Shown: positions 45,164-52,476 of the stretch, in pieces
Position numbering within the stretch: the first letter of the stretch is position 1
Layout: each line of letters begins with the position of its first letter
Source of the DNA: an uncultured Lachnospiraceae bacterium
GTDB taxonomy: Bacteria > Bacillota > Clostridia > Lachnospirales > Lachnospiraceae
DNA: 64,000 bases
NCBI GenBank assembly: GCA_947565305.1
Contig: CANOFO010000003.1
Span: 1-64,000, forward strand
Reading direction: 5' to 3'
Notes under the pieces: generated by a model
The model's input: only the letters and a program-made list of their open reading frames with translations
Databases searched by the model: none
Told to the model about the DNA's origin: nothing
Made by a program: the position numbers and the translations under genes

Positions 45164-46434
45164 AGAAAGAACCATTTGTAACGAAGGAACAGCTTGAGGA
45201 GATAGTGAAGGAGTACCCTACGCCTTTTCATCTCTACGATGAAAAAGGCATCCGCAAGAATGCGCAGGCTCTGAAAGAAGCATTTTCCTGGAATAAAGGA
45301 TTTAAAGAATATTTTGCAGTCAAGGCAACGCCCAATCCTTTTTTGATAAATATTTTAAAAGACTACGGCTGCGGCTGCGATTGTTCTTCCCTGACAGAAC
45401 TTATGCTTGCAGATGCGCTGCATTTTGCAGGTACTGACATCATGTTTTCTTCCAATACTACGCCGGCAGAAGAATTCCAATATGCGGATGAAATTGGCGC
45501 CATCATCAATCTGGATGATTTTACACATATTGATTTTCTGGAGAAGACTATCGGGCATATCCCGGAGACTATCAGCTGCCGCTATAATCCCGGAGGAGTG
45601 TTCAAAATCAGCAACAGCATCATGGACAACCCAGGGGATGCCAAATATGGATTTACGACAGAGCAGCTGTTTGAGGGATTTAAGGCCCTGAAGGAAAAAG
45701 GTGCGAAGCACTTCGGCCTCCATGCGTTTTTGGCGAGCAATACGGTTACCAATGATTATTATCCCACGCTTGCCAGGACGTTGTTTGAAGTGGCAGTGAA
45801 ATTGAAGGAGGAGACCGGGGCCGATATCCGTTTTATTAACTTGTCCGGTGGGATTGGCATCCCTTACCGTCCTGAAGAGGAGCCCAATGATATCTATGCA
45901 ATTGGCGAGGGCGTCCGCAAGGTTTATGAGGAAGTCCTGGTTCCGGCAGGTATGGGAGATGTGGCAATCTATGCAGAACTGGGGCGTTTCATGATGGGAC
46001 CTTACGGCTGCCTGGTGACCAAAGCCATCCATCAGAAACATACCCATAAGGAATACATTGGCTGCGATGCCTGTGCCGTAAACCTGATGCGCCCCGCTAT
46101 GTACGGCGCCTACCACCATATCACAGTCATGGGTAAGGATAACAGTGTGTGTGACCATAAGTATGACATCACCGGTTCCCTCTGTGAAAACAACGATAAA
46201 TTTGCCATTGACCGTATGCTGCCGAAGATTGATATGGGAGATTTGTTGGTCATCCATGATACCGGGGCACATGGATTTTCCATGGGTTACAATTACAATG
46301 GGAAATTAAAATCAGCAGAAATCCTCTTAAAGGAGGATGGGAGCACGCAGCTGATTCGCCGTGCAGAGACGCCAAAGGACTACTTTGCCACCTTTGACTG
46401 CTTCGATATATTGAAGGACATGAAAGAGCGATAG
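45160..46434 (+). CDS. lysA: Diaminopimelate decarboxylase
   Basis: A 424-residue PLP enzyme of the alanine racemase-fold decarboxylases, which converts meso-diaminopimelate to lysine. The PLP lysine is K55 in F-A-V-K-A-T-P-N-P. The glycine-rich phosphate loop L-S-G-G-I-G-I-P, the E-L-G-R-F motif, and the C-terminal C-D-A-C-A-V-N/H-D-T-G-A-H elements are all present. Length is standard. Other PLP decarboxylases of this fold (carboxynorspermidine, ornithine) are possible but fit less well. GAAAGGAG precedes the ATG. Confidence 0.88.
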   Translation: MKKEPFVTKEQLEEIVKEYPTPFHLYDEKGIRKNAQALKEAFSWNKGFKEYFAVKATPNPFLINILKDYGCGCDCSSLTELMLADALHFAGTDIMFSSNTTPAEEFQYADEIGAIINLDDFTHIDFLEKTIGHIPETISCRYNPGGVFKISNSIMDNPGDAKYGFTTEQLFEGFKALKEKGAKHFGLHAFLASNTVTNDYYPTLARTLFEVAVKLKEETGADIRFINLSGGIGIPYRPEEEPNDIYAIGEGVRKVYEEVLVPAGMGDVAIYAELGRFMMGPYGCLVTKAIHQKHTHKEYIGCDACAVNLMRPAMYGAYHHITVMGKDNSVCDHKYDITGSLCENNDKFAIDRMLPKIDMGDLLVIHDTGAHGFSMGYNYNGKLKSAEILLKEDGSTQLIRRAETPKDYFATFDCFDILKDMKER

Positions 46435-46446
46435 GGAGGGGAGACG

Positions 46447-46770
46447 ATGATTGAACGCAAAGACGTTTTGTCTATCCCTTATCTCAAAAAAGCTGTGTTT
46501 ACCGGAAGCCATGAAGGGATGCGCTTCCGGTTTGCCGCTGTGAAGAAAGAACTCCCCTGTGAAGAGGGGGAGGAAAAGGGCAAGGAAACACAGGTTTTGG
46601 AAATTACAGCCTGGGAGGGCCCTTACGCTTACGATGCCACACCCGAGGAAAAAAAGCAGCGGACCGAAACAGAATTTAGCGAGACAGGAATCAGGCAGGG
46701 AATTGATTATCTGAATGCACTGTGGGAAGCGGAGCCGGAGAGATGGAAAGCGGCGAAGCATGCGTGGTAA
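46447..46770 (+). CDS. Conserved small protein in the lysA operon
   Basis: A 107-residue soluble, acidic protein I do not recognise by function. A beta-rich first half (F-R-F-A-A-V-K-K-E, then a charged turn and L-E-I-T-A-W-E-G-P-Y-A-Y) is followed by two helices with F-S-E-T-G-I-R-Q-G-I-D-Y-L-N and a tryptophan-rich end. It begins 12 bp after lysA with GGGAGGGGAG as ribosome-binding site, so it is co-transcribed. It ends right before a terminator. Confidence 0.7.
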   Translation: MIERKDVLSIPYLKKAVFTGSHEGMRFRFAAVKKELPCEEGEEKGKETQVLEITAWEGPYAYDATPEEKKQRTETEFSETGIRQGIDYLNALWEAEPERWKAAKHAW

Positions 46771-46778
46771 GATACAAA

Positions 46779-46812
46779 AAAAGAAACTCTTAAATTTTTA
46801 AGAGTTTCTTTT
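46779..46812. terminator. AT-rich bidirectional terminator
   Basis: AAAAGAAACTCTTAAA (46779-46794) is the exact complement of 46797-46812, a 16-bp stem with A and T runs on both sides. It can end both the lysA unit (plus) and the tRNA transcript (minus). Confidence 0.85.
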
Positions 46813-46814
46813 CA

Positions 46815-46898
46815 TGCCGGTGATGGGACTTGAACCCATACGTTGTTGCCAACAACAGATTTTGAGTCTGCCTCGTCTGCCAATTCCGACACACCGGC
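46815..46898 (-). tRNA. tRNA-Leu (anticodon CAA)
   Basis: An 84-nt class II tRNA. Acceptor GCCGGTG pairs with CACCGGC, discriminator A. The anticodon loop is CTCAAAA, so the anticodon is CAA, reading UUG. A long variable arm (TGTTGTTGGCAACAACG) and a T-arm with GGTTCAAGTCC are present. CCA is not encoded. Confidence 0.95.
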
Positions 46899-46953
46899 GT
46901 TTTTATATGTAGGCTGCCAACGCATTCAGCAACCTCTCAACATGACAGAAGTT

Positions 46954-46982
46954 ATTCTAGCATATAAGAATAAAAAATGCAA
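46954..46982 (-). promoter_or_regulatory. Promoter of tRNA-Leu
   Basis: On the minus strand TTGCAT (46982-46977), a 17-bp spacer and TAGAAT (46959-46954), about 55 bp before the tRNA. Confidence 0.7.
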
Positions 46983-46990
46983 GAGTTTTT

Positions 46991-47019
46991 TTGACAAAAT
47001 ATTTATGAATGATTATACT
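46991..47019 (+). promoter_or_regulatory. Promoter of ridA
   Basis: TTGACA (46991-46996), a 17-bp spacer and TATACT (47014-47019). It is divergent from the tRNA promoter, with the two -35 boxes about 8 bp apart. Confidence 0.75.
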
Positions 47020-47094
47020 ATAAATGAAATGGCTGCTAAGAACGAATACTAAGGGCAGCGATGAAATATGATTACGGAGAAAAGAGGAAGAAAA

Positions 47095-47475
47095 ATGAAG
47101 AAATCAATCAATGCGCCAAAAGCGCCAGCAGCAGTAGGACCTTATGTACATGCCGTAGAGGCAAATGGACTGATTTTTACCTCAGGGCAGTTAGGGCTGA
47201 TACCGGAGAGCGGCATATTGCCTGAGGGCGTAGAAGCACAGACACACCAGAGCCTGAAAAATCTTGCCACAGTCTTGGAGGCGGCAGGCAGCGACCTTGG
47301 ACATGTGGTGAAGACCAGCGTCTTTTTGGAGGATATCAATGATTTTGCCAAGGTCAATGAGGTCTATGCCCAGTATTTTCAGGGAGAGACGCCCGCGCGT
47401 TCCTGTGTGCAGGTGGCAAAACTTCCCAAGGGCGGGCTTGTGGAAATTGAAGTAATTGCAGTTAAGAAAGATTAA
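47095..47475 (+). CDS. ridA: RidA-family reactive enamine/imine deaminase
   Basis: A 126-residue YjgF/YER057c/UK114 protein that hydrolyses reactive 2-aminoacrylate and similar imines released by PLP enzymes. It has the family pattern A-P-A-A-V-G-P-Y near residue 10, F-T-S-G-Q-L-G, and the C-terminal [14 protein letters not shown] with the substrate-binding arginine followed by V-E-I-E-V-I-A. The ATG at 47095 has AGAGGA upstream and gives the standard length. It precedes aminopeptidase P by 16 bp. Confidence 0.95.
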   Translation: MKKSINAPKAPAAVGPYVHAVEANGLIFTSGQLGLIPESGILPEGVEAQTHQSLKNLATVLEAAGSDLGHVVKTSVFLEDINDFAKVNEVYAQYFQGETPARSCVQVAKLPKGGLVEIEVIAVKKD

Positions 47476-47491
47476 AAGGAGTATGCAGAAA

Positions 47492-49288
47492 GTGGCAGCA
47501 GTCGAGGTAACTGACAGAATAGAAGCGCTTCGTGCCGAGATGCGAAAGCGCGGGATTGACATGTATATCGTGCCTACCTCAGATTTCCATAATTCTGAGT
47601 ATGTGGGAGATTATTTTAAGGCAAGGAGCTACCTCACCGGGTTTACCGGCTCGGCGGGGACAGCGGTCATCACGCAGGAAGAAGCCGGGCTGTGGACAGA
47701 CGGCAGATATTTTATCCAGGCACAGAAAGAACTGGCGGACAGCCCGGTAACGCTTTACCGTATAGGGGAGGAGGGAGTTCCGGCTGTCAAAGAATATGTC
47801 AAAGAAAATCTTTGTGAGGGCGGCTGCCTGGGATTTGACGGCAGGGTGGTCAACGGCGTGGCTGGCGAATCATACGCCCAAATTGCGGAAGAGAAGCAGG
47901 GAAGCATTGAGGCGGAGGAAGACCTTGTCGGCGTAATCTGGAAAGAACGTCCGCCATTCCCGGTGAATCCGGCGTTTATCCTGGAGGAAACATATGCGGG
48001 GGAGAGTGTTTCTGATAAGCTGTACAGGCTTCGGGAGAAGATGGAAGAGAAACAAGCGGATATCCATATCCTGACGTCCCTGTACGATATCGCCTGGCTG
48101 TTTAATATCCGCGGGGGAGACATTGCACATGTGCCTGTGGTGATGTCCTTTGCGGCGGTCACGATGGAAACATGCATTTGGTTTGTCAACCCGGAGGCCC
48201 TCGATGATGACATCCGCAGTTATTGCGCAGACAATCACATTTCCCTTGAGGATTATGAGGGGATTTATGCTTATGCAGAGGGAATTTTGGCAGACAAGAA
48301 AGTGCTGCTCAATAAAAATATTGTCAATTACCGCATTTGCAGCAGCCTGAAAGCGGAGATTGTACAGGGGGTGAATCCCACGGAATGGATGAAGGCTGTC
48401 AAAAATGAGACGGAGCTTACCAATATCCGCAATGCACATGTGAAGGACGGCGTTGCTTTCACGAAATTCATGTACTGGCTTAAGACCCATATCGGCAAGG
48501 AAGAAATAAGCGAAATTTCTGCTGCTGAATACCTTAAGGTGCGCAGAGAGGAGCAGGAACTGTTTGCAGACTTAAGCTTTGACACCATCAGCGCGTATGG
48601 AGCCAATGCAGCCATGATGCATTATTCGGCAACGCCTGAGACAGATGAAATGCTGCAGCCCAGGGGGTTTCTTCTGGTGGATTCCGGTGGGCATTACCTG
48701 GATGGGAGCACTGACATCACGCGTACGTTGTCTTTGGGTGCACTGAGCTATGAGCAGAAACTACATTTTACCGCAGTATGCCGCAGCAACCTCAATCTGG
48801 CCGCAGCAAAATTCCTTTACGGCTGCAGAGGAACCAGCCTGGACATTCTTGCCCGAGGGCCTCTGTGGAATCTTGGGTTGGATTACAAATGCGGCACAGG
48901 GCATGGCATCGGCTATTTCCTCAATGTCCATGAAGGACCCAATGCTTTCCGCTGGCGGCAATTGGCGGAACCTGACAGGGACTGCGTACTGGAGGAAGGC
49001 ATGGTGACGACCGATGAACCGGGGGTTTACCTCGAAGGCAGATACGGAATCCGCACAGAGAATGAACTTCTCTGCCAAAAAGCCGAAAAAAACGAATATG
49101 GGCAATTCATGGAGTTTGAAATCATAACTTATGCACCGATAGATTTGGATGCCATCCTGCCGGAGGAGATGACAGCCGCGGAGCGCAGACATCTGAATGC
49201 GTACCATAATATGGTGTATGAGAAGATTTCCCCATTTCTGGAAGGGCAGGAGCGCGAATGGCTCAAAGAGTACACCAGGGAAATATAG
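47492..49288 (+). CDS. pepP: Xaa-Pro aminopeptidase (M24B family)
   Basis: A 598-residue long-form aminopeptidase P that removes N-terminal residues before proline. It has two creatinase-like N-terminal domains, then the pita-bread catalytic domain with metal ligands visible in D-G-S-T-D-I-T-R, G-H-G-I-G-Y...V-H-E-G-P and T-D-E-P-G-V-Y...E-N-E-L. The start is ambiguous: ATG at 47483 is only one base from AAGGAG, so the GTG at 47492 (10 bases away) is preferred; both give nearly the same protein. Confidence 0.93.
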   Translation: MAAVEVTDRIEALRAEMRKRGIDMYIVPTSDFHNSEYVGDYFKARSYLTGFTGSAGTAVITQEEAGLWTDGRYFIQAQKELADSPVTLYRIGEEGVPAVKEYVKENLCEGGCLGFDGRVVNGVAGESYAQIAEEKQGSIEAEEDLVGVIWKERPPFPVNPAFILEETYAGESVSDKLYRLREKMEEKQADIHILTSLYDIAWLFNIRGGDIAHVPVVMSFAAVTMETCIWFVNPEALDDDIRSYCADNHISLEDYEGIYAYAEGILADKKVLLNKNIVNYRICSSLKAEIVQGVNPTEWMKAVKNETELTNIRNAHVKDGVAFTKFMYWLKTHIGKEEISEISAAEYLKVRREEQELFADLSFDTISAYGANAAMMHYSATPETDEMLQPRGFLLVDSGGHYLDGSTDITRTLSLGALSYEQKLHFTAVCRSNLNLAAAKFLYGCRGTSLDILARGPLWNLGLDYKCGTGHGIGYFLNVHEGPNAFRWRQLAEPDRDCVLEEGMVTTDEPGVYLEGRYGIRTENELLCQKAEKNEYGQFMEFEIITYAPIDLDAILPEEMTAAERRHLNAYHNMVYEKISPFLEGQEREWLKEYTREI

Positions 49289-49294
49289 TACCCC

Positions 49295-49489
49295 AAGGGG
49301 GCTGTCGCACTAATATATTCACTCGTTCAAAAGGTCTTGCCGCGGAAGCGGCTAAGACAGAATGCACAAAAATTACTCTGGGAAGCTAGCTTCCCAAGAT
49401 AATTTTTGTGCATATTGTTTACATTGCTCTGCAATGTAAACCTTTTGAACGAATCTGTGTATGAAATTAATGTTAAAACGACAGCCCTT
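49295..49489. mobile_element. 195-bp multi-hairpin element (MITE-like or structured RNA)
   Basis: Outer arms AAGGGGGCTGTCG (49295-49307) and CGACAGCCCTT (49479-49489) enclose a second perfect 12-bp stem (49324-49335 with 49440-49451). Inside are three hairpins: 49334-49358 with a GGAA tetraloop, 49363-49412 with a 13-bp stem topped by a perfect 16-bp palindrome, and 49417-49441 with a perfect 11-bp stem. GGGCTGTCG ends resemble terminal inverted repeats of some transposon families, so a non-autonomous element is the first guess. No transposase is inside. From 49490 to polA I see only a small GCTGCC/GGCAGC hairpin and AT-rich sequence. Confidence 0.6.
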
Positions 49490-49626
49490 GATACAAGATG
49501 TCCCTGCTGCCAAAGGCAGCAAGACCTTCTGGTACTATAATATCCGTTATGAAACAAAACCACCAAAAACCAAATAAAATTTTTCTTTTAAAAATATTCC
49601 ATATAGTGTAAAATAGGAGTGATATG

Positions 49627-52362
49627 ATGCAGAAAATAGTTTTGATTGACGGACACAGCATTCTCAACCGGGCGTTTTTCGGAATCCCGGATTTGACAAA
49701 TGCAGAAGGGCTCCATACCAATGCCGTATATGGATTTCTCAATATTCTTTTTAAGATTCTGGAGGAGGAGAAGCCAGATTACCTGATGGTGGCTTTTGAC
49801 GTCCATGCGCCGACGTTCCGCCATAAGATGTTTGCGGAATATAAGGGCACAAGAAAACCCATGGCAGAGGAACTGCGGCAGCAGGTTCCGGTGATGAAGG
49901 AAGTATTAAAGGCGATGGGCGTTGCCATCCTGGAGAAAGAGGGATATGAAGCAGATGATATTTTGGGGACATTGGCAAAGCATAGTGAGCGGCAAGGGCT
50001 GGAAGTGTCCCTGGTGTCAGGAGACAGGGACCTCTTACAGCTTGCCAGTGAGCATATTAAGATACGCATTCCCAAGACGAAACGGACAGGGACGGAGATT
50101 GAAGATTACTACGCCAGCGATGTAAAGGAGAAATACCAGGTAACCCCAACGGAATTCATAGATGTGAAGGCGCTGATGGGAGACAGTGCAGATAATATTC
50201 CGGGGGTGCCGGGAATTGGTGAGAAGACGGCGACCAACCTTATTTCAGCCTATGGCAGTATAGAGAATGCCTACGAGCATATTGAAGAAGTGAAGCCCCC
50301 GCGGGCACAGAATAACCTCAGGGAACATTACGACTTGGCTAAGATGAGCAAGACGCTTGCGACCATTGAAGTGAATGCGCCTGTGGAATACGATATCAGT
50401 AAAGCTGCGCTGGGAAATCTGTTTACGCCGGAAGCTTATGTGTGGATGAAGAAGCTGGAATTTAAGAATATGCTGAACCGCTTTGATTTGCAGACGCCGG
50501 CGAACCCTCTGGAAGAAAAATTTCAGAAGATTACAGACAAAACGGAAGCAGACAGGGTGTTTCGTGAGGCAGGAGAGAAAGGCAGGATAGGATTCTTCCT
50601 GCTGGCAGACCCCAACAGGGAACCGGCAGAGAAACAGGGGCAGCTAACACTGGAGGATTTATGGAAAGCAGACTCCGATAATACTGGGGCGGGGCAGATA
50701 CAAACAGGTTCCCATGTTCTGGGAATCGGTATTGCTTATAGTGAAGAACAAATCTTCTTTCTCATAGCCAATGAAAATATGACAGGGGATTACCTTCTGG
50801 CAGAGACAGAAAAGCTGGCAGAGACAGCAGATATTGCAGCGACGTTTGATTTGAAGACCCAGCTTCCTTATCTTACTATTTCCGGTAAGGGCAAAGAGCA
50901 TATGGAGGATGTGCTGATTGGGGCGTATCTCTTAAATCCATTGAAGAACGATTACAGCTATGATGATATCGCCAAAGAGCATTTGGATTTGCTGGTGCCG
51001 GCAAGACAGGATTTGCTGGGCAAATTATCGTTGGGACAGGCAGTCAACGATAAGCCGCGGGAAGTGTTGGAATACGCCTGCTGGACGGCTTATGTGTCCT
51101 GGCGGGCTGCGGAGGCGCTGAAAGAGAAACTGGCAGCGAACGGAATGTGGAAACTCTACCGTGAAATTGAGATGCCGCTTTTGTATACACTCTATGAGAT
51201 GGAACGAGAGGGCGTCCTGGTAAATGCGGATCAGCTGAAATCTTACGGTGAAGATTTATCCGGGAAGATAGTGGAACTTGAGCAGGAAATCTATGCGGAT
51301 GCCGGGGAAAAGTTTAATATCAATTCTCCCAAGCAGCTGGGCGCAATTCTTTTTGATAAATTAAAGATGCCTTACAGCAAGAAGACAAAGACCGGGTACT
51401 CTACGGCGGCGGATGTGTTAGAAAAGCTGGCCGGTGAATATCCATTGGTCTCCAAAATATTGGAATACCGGCAACTGACGAAATTGAAATCCACCTACGC
51501 AGACGGCCTGGCCAATTTCATTGAGGAGGATGGCAGGATCCACTCCTGTTTCCATCAGACTATCACTGCCACCGGGAGGATCAGCAGTACAGAGCCCAAT
51601 CTGCAGAACATTCCCATCCGCATGGAATTGGGGCGGCAGATAAGGAAGGTATTTATTCCCCAGGAGGGCTGTGTGCTGATAGATGCGGATTATTCCCAGA
51701 TTGAACTGCGCGTATTGGCACATATGTCGGAAGATGAGAATCTAATCCAGGCTTACCGGGAAGCGCAGGACATCCACAGGATGACGGCGTCCCAGGTGTT
51801 CCACGTGCCGTTTGAGGAGGTGACCTCCCTGCAGCGGAGGAATGCAAAGGCGGTCAATTTTGGCATAGTATATGGCATCAGTTCTTTTGGATTGAGCCAG
51901 GATTTGAGCATCACCACGAAAGAAGCGTCACAATATATCGAATCTTATTTTGAAACGTATCCCGGTGTGAAGCAGTTTTTGGACAGACAGGTGCAGCAGG
52001 CAAAGGAACAGGGGTTTGTTACCACGATGTTCGGCAGGAAAAGGCCGGTGCCTGAACTGTCTTCGAGCAATTATATGCAGCGTTCCTTTGGGGAGCGGGT
52101 GGCAATGAACTCCCCCATACAGGGAACAGCGGCAGATATTATCAAGATTGCTATGGTGCGGGTCAGCCATTCCTTGAAGGAGCAGAACCTTAAGTCCAGG
52201 CTGATACTGCAGGTTCATGATGAATTGCTGATAGAGGCGAGAGAAGATGAGATTGAGCGTGTAAAAGCTATATTAAAAGAAGATATGGAAACGGCAGCAG
52301 AGCTTTCCGTGAATCTGGAAATAGATATGAAACAGGGAAAAGACTGGTACGAGGCCCATTGA
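49627..52362 (+). CDS. polA: DNA polymerase I
   Basis: A 911-residue repair and Okazaki-fragment polymerase. It has a 5' nuclease domain (about 1-290; F-D-V-H, Y-K-G-T-R-K-P, Y-E-A-D-D, S-G-D-R-D and the helix-hairpin-helix G-V-P-G-I-G-E-K-T-A) and a central 3'-5' exonuclease fold. The D-x-E of its first exonuclease motif is absent, so proofreading is likely lost, as in Bacillus Pol I. A full polymerase domain follows, with D-A-D-Y-S-Q-I-E-L-R, R-R-x-A-K-x-V-N-F-G and Q-V-H-D-E. ATG at 49627 lies 7 bases from TAGGAG; the ATG just before it (49624) is also possible. Confidence 0.96.
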   Translation: MQKIVLIDGHSILNRAFFGIPDLTNAEGLHTNAVYGFLNILFKILEEEKPDYLMVAFDVHAPTFRHKMFAEYKGTRKPMAEELRQQVPVMKEVLKAMGVAILEKEGYEADDILGTLAKHSERQGLEVSLVSGDRDLLQLASEHIKIRIPKTKRTGTEIEDYYASDVKEKYQVTPTEFIDVKALMGDSADNIPGVPGIGEKTATNLISAYGSIENAYEHIEEVKPPRAQNNLREHYDLAKMSKTLATIEVNAPVEYDISKAALGNLFTPEAYVWMKKLEFKNMLNRFDLQTPANPLEEKFQKITDKTEADRVFREAGEKGRIGFFLLADPNREPAEKQGQLTLEDLWKADSDNTGAGQIQTGSHVLGIGIAYSEEQIFFLIANENMTGDYLLAETEKLAETADIAATFDLKTQLPYLTISGKGKEHMEDVLIGAYLLNPLKNDYSYDDIAKEHLDLLVPARQDLLGKLSLGQAVNDKPREVLEYACWTAYVSWRAAEALKEKLAANGMWKLYREIEMPLLYTLYEMEREGVLVNADQLKSYGEDLSGKIVELEQEIYADAGEKFNINSPKQLGAILFDKLKMPYSKKTKTGYSTAADVLEKLAGEYPLVSKILEYRQLTKLKSTYADGLANFIEEDGRIHSCFHQTITATGRISSTEPNLQNIPIRMELGRQIRKVFIPQEGCVLIDADYSQIELRVLAHMSEDENLIQAYREAQDIHRMTASQVFHVPFEEVTSLQRRNAKAVNFGIVYGISSFGLSQDLSITTKEASQYIESYFETYPGVKQFLDRQVQQAKEQGFVTTMFGRKRPVPELSSSNYMQRSFGERVAMNSPIQGTAADIIKIAMVRVSHSLKEQNLKSRLILQVHDELLIEAREDEIERVKAILKEDMETAAELSVNLEIDMKQGKDWYEAH

Positions 52363-52476
52363 TGGAGTTGGATTGTCAGATACAGGGAATAGGCTGGCAG
52401 GGGCAAATGGAACTGGTTTGACAAGGAACAGGCAATACGCCGCGGTAAGGCACATGAGAGAAGAGGAGCTGAAATT

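Noticed and set aside
45355..46272. 305-codon minus-strand open frame opposite lysA
   Set aside because: Antisense shadow of a conserved PLP enzyme, without a family pattern or a ribosome-binding site.
46843..47052. 69-codon + strand frame through the tRNA region
   Set aside because: It crosses the tRNA-Leu gene and both promoters, so it is not a protein gene.
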